Shown here in pieces: positions 1-7,863 of a DNA stretch of 12,688 nucleotides (its first letter is position 1; every line of letters starts with the position of its first letter). The notes beneath the pieces are model-generated. The model was not told the DNA's origin. It made no database searches and saw only the letters and a program-made list of their open reading frames with translations. The position numbers and the translations under genes were made by a program. Source of the stretch: JBDRGX01 sp043817485 [NCBI: bacterium] (GTDB lineage: Bacteria; JBDRGX01); assembly GCA_043817485.1 (NCBI GenBank), contig JBDRGX010000031.1, positions 1-12,688 on the forward strand, in the 5' to 3' direction.

Positions 1-107
1 GTGTCATAACTCTAAATCTAGACATCCACACCACAACATATTGTGGTTTTGTGGAAACCTACCACTTTATGTTGTAAAACAATTGCCGTGAAATTGAATT
101 ATGACAC
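1..107. repeat. MITE-like element with terminal inverted repeats
   Basis: The sequence GTGTCATAA at 1-9 returns as its exact reverse complement TTATGACAC at 99-107. With the next three bases included, 11 of 12 positions pair and the mismatch is G:U-compatible. Inside is a hairpin: CCACAA (31-36), a 4-nt loop, TTGTGG (41-46), extended by CCACA (26-30) against TGTGG (50-54) across a 3-nt bulge. ACAACATA (33-40) can alternatively pair with TATGTTGT (68-75). The stretch is richer in GC than its surroundings and has no open frame. It is best read as a short non-autonomous transposable or REP-like element. The left end coincides with the window edge, so the true boundary and any target duplication cannot be seen. 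No transposase is present. Confidence 0.6.
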
Positions 108-111
108 AGTC

Positions 112-130
112 TCATGAATTGCCCCTACAA
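112..130. repeat. Half of a GTAGGGGCAATTCATGA-type palindrome
   Basis: TCATGAATTGCCCCTACAA at 112-130 contains one complete arm of what would be a palindrome of GTAGGGGCAATTCATGA and its complement. Only the arm on this side is present. The other side runs directly into the inverted-repeat element at 1-107. From memory, GTAGGGGC...GCCCCTAC palindromes are common dispersed repeats in environmental bacterial genomes; this was not checked here. The missing arm may lie just upstream of the window if the element inserted into the palindrome. Confidence 0.4.
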
Positions 131-138
131 AATTATTT

Positions 139-300
139 TTATTTCAACATCAGCATTTTTTTACAATTTAGTGTTTTGTTATCAACAATTGTTTCATAAA
201 AATACATTCCCGATGAAACTTCTTTTCCTAAATTATTTATTTTTGCTTTTCTATTATATGCTATCCATAAAGTCAAAATAATTTTTCTATAAACATTTTT
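139..300 (-). pseudogene. Decayed C-terminal tail of an FlgD/T9SS-domain secreted protein
   Basis: Immediately downstream of the C25 peptidase stop, in a different minus-strand frame, about 53 codons stay open to a TAA at 141-139. The translation contains NNLGKEVSSGMYFYE, then DNKTL, and ends in KKMLMLK. This is the hallmark ending of FlgD-like/type-IX secretion C-terminal domains: N..G..V.SG.YFY, a short hairpin, then a basic KKM.LLK end. There is no start codon with a ribosome-binding site, and the residues before it do not form the rest of the domain in this frame. The peptidase already has its own complete FlgD-like tail, so this is the residue of a different gene, deleted upstream, or of a duplicated tail. 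The family call is by motif; the history is inference. Confidence 0.7.
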
Positions 301-3300
301 TATGGAGCAGTATATTGTCTTAGTACCACTATTTTTTCTATTTCACTTGTAATTGTTTTATCATCTTTAACAGCTTCTATTTTATATAAATAAACTCCAT
401 TTCCTATTTTTATTCCATCTATATCTTTTCCATCCCAAAAAATAGTATTATATCCAGATTTACAAACTGTTTTGTTTTCTAATTCTTGCACTAAACGACC
501 TGATATTGTGTAAATTTTACAAACCACTTTATCTGGTATTTGAGAAATAAAATAAGTAATTGTTGTATTATCTTTAAAAGGATTAGGATAATTAATTAGA
601 TTTTTTATTTCAAATTTAGTTGCTATTTGTAAAGTAAATATTCCTTTATTTCCTTCAACATCGATTACTTCAATAATAATATTATAATCTTTATTTTTCA
701 TAAATAAAGGATATGCTTGATTTGGTAATTTTTCTGGTTCTAAATTTATTTGTAAAGGATATGGAGCTACATACGAATGATAATAATTAATAGATCCATC
801 ATCAATAATTTTTATTTCTTTTATTCCAGATTCATCTATTGCTTCTATTTTCAAATTATGAGCATTAGAAGGTAAGTAGTCCATATTTTCAAAAAGAACT
901 TCATCAATGAAAACTTTTATTAAAGGTGCATTTAAGTCACCAATAATAAGACCAGGATCTCCAGATAATATAAAATCATTACTAATAGATAAATTTGAAT
1001 TAATTACAGCAGTAGTAAAAGCACTTCCCAAAGTTCTTTTTCCTATAAGTTTTGCTTCATTGCCCAATTTATTTTCATAAAAAAATGATGTTAAAAAATT
1101 TTTTCCAAAATTAATATTATTAGAATGATACGAATTTCTTGTTGTTGCTAAAAAAGCAATAGCTCCTTTTTTTTCAGATTTAACCATGTCTTTTGCTAGT
1201 ACCCAATTATTTCCTGAATTTTGTGGATGTAAATTATCAACAGCTCCATTTCCACATGTCATTGTTAAAAATATAGGAAAAGAATTATTAGAAAGTGCAT
1301 TAATTGTACTCATTGAAGTATTAAATGCATCTTCATCAGCCATTTGTCCAGGAGAACCATGTCCAGCATATATTGCCATTAAATGGCCTCTATTTATTTG
1401 CTGAATAATTTCATTTTTAACTTCAAGAGATAATAAATTTGTTCCTACCCAAACTTTTAGATAATCTTTTAAATAAATTTTTGTAGTTTTATATTCTAAA
1501 GGAATATATTTTTTCTTTTTATCATTATATCCATTTGAAATATTTTCTAAATCCTCCCAAAATTCTTTCTCTACTGAAATTGTTTTTCCTGGCTTTTCAT
1601 CATCATCACCTATTAACAAAATTCGTTTTCTTTGTTCGCTAAAATCTTTTTGTTTTTCAAAAATTTCTATTTTATCAATTACTTTTTTTAATTCATCTGG
1701 ATTTTGAACACAAAAACGACCAATATTCATTTGTGGAACAAAATTATCAGAAAAACAAACAAACCATCTATCTGTTAAATTTACTCTATAAAAAACAATA
1801 TTTTCTATTTTATCAAAATTGTAAAAAGAAGGAATTATATTCCATTCAGAATTTTTTCCTTTAAAATCATATCCACAATTTCCTACTAATAAAACATAAG
1901 CTGGTTTATGTGTTTGATCCCAAAAATTTAAAGTATATTGTAAAAAATTTCTAATAGCAACTGGATCTACTAATCCATAACTAAAATAATCATAAATATC
2001 AAAAATACTTACAATCATTACATTAGGATTATTTTCTTCTATTCCTTCAAATATTAAAGGATTTGTTTCTCTATGTTTTTTTAATCTTTGTAATTCATTT
2101 ATAAAAACTGGATGCGTAATAATAAGATAATCTACTTTGTTTTTCGAAAGTATTTTTTCAGTACCAATATCTCTTGTCCCACATAAATCTGAAGAAATAA
2201 TTTTATCAAATCCTATTGCAATATAAGCTTTTTTTTCATTATTGAAAATATCTTTAAATTCTACTTGTCCATTGTTATATTTAAAATTTACAATTTTTTT
2301 AATTTTTTCTGGATTAGTAATATCAAAAATTTCTATTTGCGAAAAAGTAAATTTTTTCAACAAAAATTTATAAATCCCATTTTTTTTATTATTTGGATTC
2401 ATAAAATATAAAATATTATCATTTGCTTCATATTTTTGAGCAAATTCAACTTCAAAATATCGACAATAAATATTTTTACTTTCATTTGATTTTAAAACAA
2501 GATTATTTTCTGTTGTTAAAAAATTAATTGGAATAGTGCCTTTCATAAAACCTGAATTAGAACTTAAAATAATTTCTTTATCATTTATATTACATTTTAT
2601 ATTTGTAATAGGTGTTAAAGAAAATAAAATAGAAGCTTCTTTTTTCTCATCTACAAAAGGCAAACAAAAAGGAAAATTAGCTTCTTTTACAAATGTTTTC
2701 CAATAAATATTAAAAGGAGATTTATCACTACTATCTATCCCATCACTAATATTATTTTTTTCTTTTTGAAAATGAATTTTACTTTCAAATGTTTCTCCAA
2801 TTTCTTCTTCATTCCCTAAAATACTACCATCTATTTCTTCTATTAGATTTCTTATTTCACCTTTATAACTAAGCCAATAAAAATTTTCTTTTGCATAGGG
2901 ATGATCATAATATTTCCCTTCAATATAATCAAACCACTCTGTTCCTAATCCATAAAAAAGTATATAATCTTGTATATCAATTTTATTATTTTTATTTTCA
3001 TCATAAATATAAATATTAATTTCTTTTAATGGTTCTGAAGTAATACATTTTTCTGAATTTGGGTTTTCTTTATTATCATATTCTGAAAGTATTTTTTCAG
3101 GCAAACTATAAAAATAAGGAATTTCTGGAACAGGGTTAAAATTTTTCATAGAGTAGACATTATTATACATTTTTATTTTATTTATTTCTGTTCCAAGTGG
3201 CATTGCTCCTTTAAAATCATTATATGTAATTTTATATAATCCAGATTTTTCTATTTTAAATTTTAACAAAGGATTTTCGCTATCTTTCATTTTCTGCGTC

Positions 3301-4001
3301 ATTAAACCAAATTTTTTTCCTGTTCTCCATTTTAAAGATTGATCATAATTTAAAATAGTATTTTTATAAACTGGTTCAAAAAAAGGATCTTTTTTTGGAA
3401 TAGAAAATTCTTTTAAAAATGGTGTTTTTTTAAAAGAAACTCGAGCTTGTATTTTTTCAAATAAATTTACTTCTTTTATTGCACCATTATATTGAACAGG
3501 ATAAAACTTTATATTTACTACTTTTTGATCTCTTAAATAAAAAGATTTAGAAATTTCAACTATTTTTTCGGGATAAAATTTATTTTGTTGATAAAAACTT
3601 TCATTTTTAAAAAATTCTTCTTTTATATAATTTAATCCAGTTATTGTTTTTGCTTCTATTTTATGAGGAGAAGGATAAAAATTATAATTGCAAAGTTTTT
3701 TAGAATTATTATTTATTATTTCAATTTCTACTTCTGTATCTTCTGGAACACCTAAAATGGTTTCAATATAAGGAAGTTTAGGACTACCTTCTATATCTAA
3801 ATATTGAGCTTCTTTTATATCAATAAAATTATATTTTACTTCATTTGTTAAAATATCATTTTCTTCATATTCTAAATTAGCAAAATCTATTGTTAATGAA
3901 TTATCATCAAATGATGTTATTTTTAATCCATCACTATAAGCATAAGAAACAAATAAAATATAAATAAAAATTTTAAAAAATAATTTTTTTATTATTTTCA
4001 T
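300..4001 (-). CDS. Secreted C25 (gingipain-type) cysteine peptidase with FlgD-like C-terminal domain
   Basis: This is a large secreted clan-CD cysteine peptidase. Residues below are numbered from the longer possible start at 4061 (1253 aa). M21 at 4001 begins a classical signal peptide (KIIKK, hydrophobic stretch, AYS|D cut near residue 43) and avoids a 26-bp overlap with the upstream gene, so it is preferred. The 4061 start has only a weak GGA 10 nt upstream and would give an unusually long n-region. Order of parts: propeptide-like region (about 45-215); a GLYKITYNDF segment (274-283) typical of C25 proteins; a Ca-binding-like loop DENKNNKIDIQD (354-365); the C25 catalytic core (about 640-1040) with His901 in AGHG and Cys936 in TMTCGNG; and SGDPGL (1033-1038) closing the core. 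An Ig-like linker and an FlgD/type-IX-like tail follow (YPNPF 1158-1162, WDGKDIDG..IGNGVYLYKIE to the end). This implies export to the surface or medium. It is not PorU-like, because it carries the tail itself. The exact substrate is unknown. Confidence 0.88.
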   Translation of the reverse strand: MKIIKKLFFKIFIYILFVSYAYSDGLKITSFDDNSLTIDFANLEYEENDILTNEVKYNFIDIKEAQYLDIEGSPKLPYIETILGVPEDTEVEIEIINNNSKKLCNYNFYPSPHKIEAKTITGLNYIKEEFFKNESFYQQNKFYPEKIVEISKSFYLRDQKVVNIKFYPVQYNGAIKEVNLFEKIQARVSFKKTPFLKEFSIPKKDPFFEPVYKNTILNYDQSLKWRTGKKFGLMTQKMKDSENPLLKFKIEKSGLYKITYNDFKGAMPLGTEINKIKMYNNVYSMKNFNPVPEIPYFYSLPEKILSEYDNKENPNSEKCITSEPLKEINIYIYDENKNNKIDIQDYILFYGLGTEWFDYIEGKYYDHPYAKENFYWLSYKGEIRNLIEEIDGSILGNEEEIGETFESKIHFQKEKNNISDGIDSSDKSPFNIYWKTFVKEANFPFCLPFVDEKKEASILFSLTPITNIKCNINDKEIILSSNSGFMKGTIPINFLTTENNLVLKSNESKNIYCRYFEVEFAQKYEANDNILYFMNPNNKKNGIYKFLLKKFTFSQIEIFDITNPEKIKKIVNFKYNNGQVEFKDIFNNEKKAYIAIGFDKIISSDLCGTRDIGTEKILSKNKVDYLIITHPVFINELQRLKKHRETNPLIFEGIEENNPNVMIVSIFDIYDYFSYGLVDPVAIRNFLQYTLNFWDQTHKPAYVLLVGNCGYDFKGKNSEWNIIPSFYNFDKIENIVFYRVNLTDRWFVCFSDNFVPQMNIGRFCVQNPDELKKVIDKIEIFEKQKDFSEQRKRILLIGDDDEKPGKTISVEKEFWEDLENISNGYNDKKKKYIPLEYKTTKIYLKDYLKVWVGTNLLSLEVKNEIIQQINRGHLMAIYAGHGSPGQMADEDAFNTSMSTINALSNNSFPIFLTMTCGNGAVDNLHPQNSGNNWVLAKDMVKSEKKGAIAFLATTRNSYHSNNINFGKNFLTSFFYENKLGNEAKLIGKRTLGSAFTTAVINSNLSISNDFILSGDPGLIIGDLNAPLIKVFIDEVLFENMDYLPSNAHNLKIEAIDESGIKEIKIIDDGSINYYHSYVAPYPLQINLEPEKLPNQAYPLFMKNKDYNIIIEVIDVEGNKGIFTLQIATKFEIKNLINYPNPFKDNTTITYFISQIPDKVVCKIYTISGRLVQELENKTVCKSGYNTIFWDGKDIDGIKIGNGVYLYKIEAVKDDKTITSEIEKIVVLRQYTAP

Positions 4002-4035
4002 TGATTTTTGGGACAAAAAATAAATTTTTCTATCC

Positions 4036-5355
4036 TTATTTTGTTTCAAATTTTTTTTCATTATTGTTTTTCCAAATTAAATAAATCATCCATAAAAGAG
4101 TAGCACTTAAAATACTTCTAAATATTCCTATAAAACTTTTTACAGGCATATAAGAAGAAATAATTTTTAAAGGAGATTTTACAGAATATAAAAAAAATGA
4201 AGATAGGGGAGAAAATAATCCAAAAGTCAAAAAATTATCCCATTGAAGCACATAAACAAAAAAACAAATAGTCATTATTACATAACATGAAATTAATTTT
4301 TTATTTTCTGTTATAAATATACTAATAAAAGGGATTGCCCACATAAAATATTGAGGATGAAAAAAACAAATAGCAAATAATAATAAAATAATAGAAAATA
4401 AATATTTGAATAATTTTTCAAATGTTTTTTGTGTTGAATTTATGAAATGTAATAAAAATAAAGCGTACACTACAATAAAAATAAAAATTCTGTCGTAAGT
4501 ATAAAGAAAAAAATTACAAGATAAAATATAGTCTAAAAAATTAGATGAACCACCTTCTATTGTAGGATTAATCATATATTTATAGTCTGACAATTTTGCT
4601 ATATTAAAATCATTAATTCCTAATCCTTTTTGTAAAAATAAATTTTTTATACCTTCTAATAAAAAAAAAGAAATAATAAATACTAAACAAATTTTTATTC
4701 TTTGTTTTAAACTTTTAGCAAAAACTAAATAAAAAGGTAAAAAAATTAAAGTATAAATACGAGTTAATACACTCATCATCAACCAAAAACTTGCTTTTAA
4801 AATTTTGCTTGATTTTAAATAATATAAACTAAGTAAAACAAAAAAAATACTAATACATTCATATCTACAAATCATATAGATTACATAAATACTAATAGGA
4901 TTTATCATCCAAAATTTAAAACAAAAAATCCCATTTTCTTTTTTATCCCAAAAACGCAATAATAAAAAAGCACAAAACATATCAAAAAAAAGATATGGAA
5001 TTTTAAATAAAAACAAAATTCTAAAAATATAAGGATGATTAACTTCTACTGCCCATGAATATGGATAATCACGCACAGAATAATCCCAAAAATTAGAAAG
5101 ATTTGGAATGAATTGTTTGAAAATCAATAAAAATAAAGCATGGATATAATGTAAAAGAATTTTAAAATTACCAAAAAAATCTGTCCAATTTCCTTGTAAT
5201 AAAAAATTAGATCTATAATAAATATTGCTTATATGTTCATGAAAACAAAAAGGCATAATTAAAAAACGAATAAATAAACCAATTAAAAACCATTTATAAA
5301 TAATTTTTCTATCAATATTATTATATATTTTTGGAACTATTGAAACAATTTTCAT
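4036..5355 (-). CDS. Polytopic membrane protein, probable GT-C-fold glycosyltransferase
   Basis: A 439-residue integral membrane protein with about 10-12 hydrophobic segments (for example near 20-38, 108-134, 143-180, 186-214, 220-237, 287-304, 316-346, 354-371, 410-428). Its pattern resembles lipid-linked-sugar mannosyl- or hexosyltransferases of the GT-C superfamily. These features are an Arg after the first helix, an acidic first loop (FHEH near 38-41), W-x-NP (149-153), RYECISIFFVLLSLYYL (164-180), and HPQYFMWAIPF (333-343), which matches the HPxYxxW..P motif of such enzymes. A canonical DxD/ExD in the first loop is not evident, so catalysis is uncertain; it could be an uncharacterised polytopic protein. 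The ATG directly abuts the TAA of the K-subunit gene (5356), indicating translational coupling. No strong Shine-Dalgarno is seen. The secreted peptidase follows. Family call is moderate, substrate unknown. Confidence 0.6.
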   Translation of the reverse strand: MKIVSIVPKIYNNIDRKIIYKWFLIGLFIRFLIMPFCFHEHISNIYYRSNFLLQGNWTDFFGNFKILLHYIHALFLLIFKQFIPNLSNFWDYSVRDYPYSWAVEVNHPYIFRILFLFKIPYLFFDMFCAFLLLRFWDKKENGIFCFKFWMINPISIYVIYMICRYECISIFFVLLSLYYLKSSKILKASFWLMMSVLTRIYTLIFLPFYLVFAKSLKQRIKICLVFIISFFLLEGIKNLFLQKGLGINDFNIAKLSDYKYMINPTIEGGSSNFLDYILSCNFFLYTYDRIFIFIVVYALFLLHFINSTQKTFEKLFKYLFSIILLLFAICFFHPQYFMWAIPFISIFITENKKLISCYVIMTICFFVYVLQWDNFLTFGLFSPLSSFFLYSVKSPLKIISSYMPVKSFIGIFRSILSATLLWMIYLIWKNNNEKKFETK

Positions 5356-5826
5356 TTATATTTTTAATCCCATCCACATAAAAAAGGAAATTAATAATCC
5401 GAGTACAGCATAAAGTTCTACAAAAACTCCTAAAACTAAAGCTTTTCCTACTTCATTAGGTTGTCTAAGAGTTAAATATATTCCTGATGCACAAACTTTC
5501 CCTTGATTAATACCTGAACCAAGTCCAGCAAAAGCAACAGGTAGACAAGCAAATAAAATATTTAATCCTTGCGATACTGTTAAAGAAGGAATAGGCCCAC
5601 CAATAATTTTTAATTTAAGCATCATTAAAAATGCAATAGCAAAACCATAAATTCCTTGAGTTCCAGGTAAAGCAAAAAGCATTAAATACTTTCCAAAATT
5701 TTTAGGATCTTCTGTCATAACACCCGCACATGCTGCTCCAGAATAAAATAATCCAATTGCAGATCCTATTCCAGAAAAAATAACAGCAGATGCAATTCCT
5801 ATAATAGCCAAATATAACCCATCCAT
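5356..5826 (-). CDS. ntpK: V/A-type ATPase subunit K (proteolipid ring), Na+-type ligand set
   Basis: This 156-aa protein has two fused helical hairpins (four membrane helices, about 3-27, 47-72, 86-112 and 127-153). It is the membrane rotor-ring subunit of a V/A-type ATPase or ATP synthase. Hairpin 1 carries LPGTQGIYGF (53-62) and hairpin 2 carries SGINQGKV (104-111) and FVELYAVLG (135-143). The ion-binding glutamate is E137. Aligned by motif with Enterococcus hirae NtpK (also 156 aa), L53, T56, Q57, Q108 and E137 fall on that protein's Na+ ligands, so Na+ coupling is inferred. As in NtpK, hairpin 1 lacks its own carboxylate. The start is secure: AGAAGGAGGT precedes the ATG at a good distance. 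No other ATPase subunit lies nearby, although K usually sits in a full ntp/atp operon. An inverted-repeat element ends just upstream of the Shine-Dalgarno. Confidence 0.93.
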   Translation of the reverse strand: MDGLYLAIIGIASAVIFSGIGSAIGLFYSGAACAGVMTEDPKNFGKYLMLFALPGTQGIYGFAIAFLMMLKLKIIGGPIPSLTVSQGLNILFACLPVAFAGLGSGINQGKVCASGIYLTLRQPNEVGKALVLGVFVELYAVLGLLISFFMWMGLKI

Positions 5827-5841
5827 TAAAACCTCCTTCTA

Positions 5842-5966
5842 ATACCAGTCGCATTCAAACGCTAACTGTGTTGGCTTCGTTGTCGGGCTCCTTCAGCGTA
5901 TTATTTAATACGCTTTTATCGCCTTTTCTTTGCCATCTTGTTATCATTTTGAATTCAACTTAGTAT
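5842..5966. repeat. 125-bp element with imperfect terminal inverted repeats (MITE/REP-like)
   Basis: The left end reads TACCAGTCGCATTCAAACG (5843-5861). The right end, read on the minus strand from 5965, starts TACTAAGTTGAATTCAAA. The two align as TACYA(A)GTYGMATTCAAA with small gaps, and an extra A before TAC is shared. A perfect 9-bp stem with a 2-nt loop, AGCGTATTA/TAATACGCT, lies near the middle (5895-5914). The stretch is visibly richer in GC than the genes around it, and no useful open frame is seen. It fills nearly the whole galactokinase-ntpK gap and ends about 3 bp before the ntpK Shine-Dalgarno, so it forms or supplies the ntpK leader. It probably belongs to a dispersed repeat family. 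There is no T-tract after the stem, so it is not a classical intrinsic terminator. Confidence 0.6.
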
Positions 5967-5991
5967 AAATAAAAAAAATTATTGTAGTTTT

Positions 5992-7863
5992 TTATATTTT
6001 ACTAACACCATTTTCACTTTTACAAATATAAAATTCTGGTAAATATCCAAATTTTTTTTTATATTTTTCACTAATTTTTTTTATAAATTCTTCTATCTTA
6101 TCTTTTTGAACTAAACTAATAACACAACCACCAAAACCAGCACCAGTCATTCGAGACCCAAAAACACCTTCTATTTTCATAGATTCTTCAACAATAATAT
6201 TTAATTCTTGCAAACTCACTTCATATAAGTTTTTTAAAGAGTTATGTGATTGATTTAATAATTTACCTAATTCTATAATATTTTCATTTTTTAAATATTC
6301 AACAGCTTTTTTTGTTCTTTCATTTTCATATATTACATGTTCACATCGCTTTTTTATTATTTCTGGTAAAAAATTTTTATATTGCTCAAAATTTTGTATA
6401 GAAATATCACTTAAACTTTGAATATTTTTAAAGTGCTTTTTAAATATTTTAACTCCTTGTTGACATTCCAAACATCTTTTATTATATTCAGAAAAAACAA
6501 GTTCTCTTTTTACTTTTGTATTAGTTATTACAATATTTACATCTTTAAAATCAAAATTTATAAGTTCAAATTTATAATTTTTGCAATTAAGAAAAAGAGA
6601 TTTATTTTTTTTGCTAAAAATAATTACAAATTGATCCATTATTCCAGAATCTATTTTCATAAATTTATTTTCTACTAATTGACACATTTTAACTATTTTC
6701 AATTTATCTATTTTCAAATTAAATATAGAAGATAAACAAAAACAAGTAATAACTTCTATTGCAGCAGAAGACGAAAGTCCACTTGCAATTGGAATATTGC
6801 TAGAATAAAGCAAATCTACTCCAGTAAATTTATAACCTTGATCTTGTAATATTTTAATACATCCTTTAATATAATTAGCCCAACCATCATTTTTTTCATA
6901 AATAATTTTTTCATTTAAAGAAAATTTTATTTTTTGAGTATAATTTAAAGAATGTAAATTAACTATTTTATCTTTTCTTTTTCTAACACAAAGATACATT
7001 TCTTTATCAATATTTATTGGTAAAACATATCCATTATTGTAATCAGTATGTTCTCCAATAATATTTATTCTACCTGGACATCTAAATGTTTTTACTGAAC
7101 CTTTTCCAAATGTTTTTTTAAAAATTATTTTTAGTTTTTCTATATTAGCTTTTTTATACTGTTCTAAATTTCCTATGTCATACCATTTTTCAGAAGTAAT
7201 AAAACCAAAAATTGCTTCTTTTTTATATAGCCATTCAATATATTGTCCTGGTTGATCTGGATTATGTCCTTCTTTTAAATATTGTTTAATTAATTTTAAT
7301 TTCTCTTTTGGAAAAAGATAGATGCAAATAGAAGCAAGTGTTGTTTTTGGCTTTTTAGGTTTTTCAGTAAAAAAAATTACTTTATTTTTTGCATCTAATT
7401 CTACTTCAGAATATTGTTTCATCAAATCTATATTTTTTTCTCCAACATCATAAATACCAATACTTGTACCTTTTTGATTAAAAAAATCTATGAATTTTTT
7501 TAAATCTAATTCAAATAAATTATCTCCAGCAATAATTAAAAGATCATCTTTTATTTTTTCTTTATCAATTACAAAATTTATATCACCAATAGCTCCAAGT
7601 TTTTTAGAATCATACTGTGTTTTATCATTTAAAATTTTTATTTTTTTTTGAGAAGTAATTGTTTTAGCCCAATCTTTAAATTGATGATAAAATTTTTCAT
7701 TAGTAACTAAATATATTGAATCAATTTCATCTATTTTTTGTATTTTTTCAATAATATAATTAATCATTGGTTTATTGGCAATAGAAAGTAAATGTTTAGG
7801 AGTATTAAAAGTTAAAGGATACAATCGCGTAGCATATCCTGCACATAAAATCAATGCTTTCAC
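5992..7863 (-). CDS. Bifunctional sugar-1-phosphate nucleotidyltransferase-galactokinase fusion
   Basis: A 623-aa single-frame fusion of two sugar-activation enzymes. Residues 1-245 are an RmlA/GlmU-like NTP transferase: loop CAGYATRLYPLT (7-18), PK (22-23), LGAIGD (89-94), metal Asp114 in AGDN, EKP (167-169), PGQYIEWLYK (205-214) and WYDIG (227-231, second Asp229). Residues 255-623 are a complete GHMP-type galactokinase: PGRINIIGEHTDY (263-275), ATP loop IPIASGLSSSAA (357-368), catalytic Asp410 in GIMDQ, and GSRMTGAGFGGC (569-580). All key residues look intact in both halves. It would phosphorylate galactose or a close sugar at C1 and could pass the sugar-1-phosphate on to an NDP-sugar; the nucleotide and the true sugar are not determinable. 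The start is GTG, directly abutting the lysS TAA, with AAGGAG five bases upstream inside lysS, so translation is probably coupled. A weaker alternative is two activities unrelated in flux. Confidence 0.9.
   Translation of the reverse strand: MKALILCAGYATRLYPLTFNTPKHLLSIANKPMINYIIEKIQKIDEIDSIYLVTNEKFYHQFKDWAKTITSQKKIKILNDKTQYDSKKLGAIGDINFVIDKEKIKDDLLIIAGDNLFELDLKKFIDFFNQKGTSIGIYDVGEKNIDLMKQYSEVELDAKNKVIFFTEKPKKPKTTLASICIYLFPKEKLKLIKQYLKEGHNPDQPGQYIEWLYKKEAIFGFITSEKWYDIGNLEQYKKANIEKLKIIFKKTFGKGSVKTFRCPGRINIIGEHTDYNNGYVLPINIDKEMYLCVRKRKDKIVNLHSLNYTQKIKFSLNEKIIYEKNDGWANYIKGCIKILQDQGYKFTGVDLLYSSNIPIASGLSSSAAIEVITCFCLSSIFNLKIDKLKIVKMCQLVENKFMKIDSGIMDQFVIIFSKKNKSLFLNCKNYKFELINFDFKDVNIVITNTKVKRELVFSEYNKRCLECQQGVKIFKKHFKNIQSLSDISIQNFEQYKNFLPEIIKKRCEHVIYENERTKKAVEYLKNENIIELGKLLNQSHNSLKNLYEVSLQELNIIVEESMKIEGVFGSRMTGAGFGGCVISLVQKDKIEEFIKKISEKYKKKFGYLPEFYICKSENGVSKI

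Noticed and set aside
1-107. CRISPR repeat or riboswitch
   Set aside because: There is one inverted-repeat unit only, with no spaced direct repeats. No gene in the right orientation starts downstream of it within the window.
1186-1404. Plus-strand open frame of 72 codons
   Set aside because: It lies antisense within the catalytic core of the C25 peptidase, has no Shine-Dalgarno and resembles nothing known. It is a shadow of the real gene.
5895-5914. Intrinsic terminator after the galactokinase gene
   Set aside because: The stem is good, but no T-tract follows it on the minus strand (it continues GAAGGAGCCC). It fits a repeat element better.
6418-6678. Plus-strand open frame of 86 codons
   Set aside because: It is antisense to the galactokinase domain. 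The F/K/I/Y-only composition reflects the AT-rich complement.
5992-7863. Assembly or frameshift artefact joining two genes
   Set aside because: The frame is continuous, no Shine-Dalgarno or start codon context is seen at the domain junction near residue 250, and both domains are complete. A true fusion is more likely.
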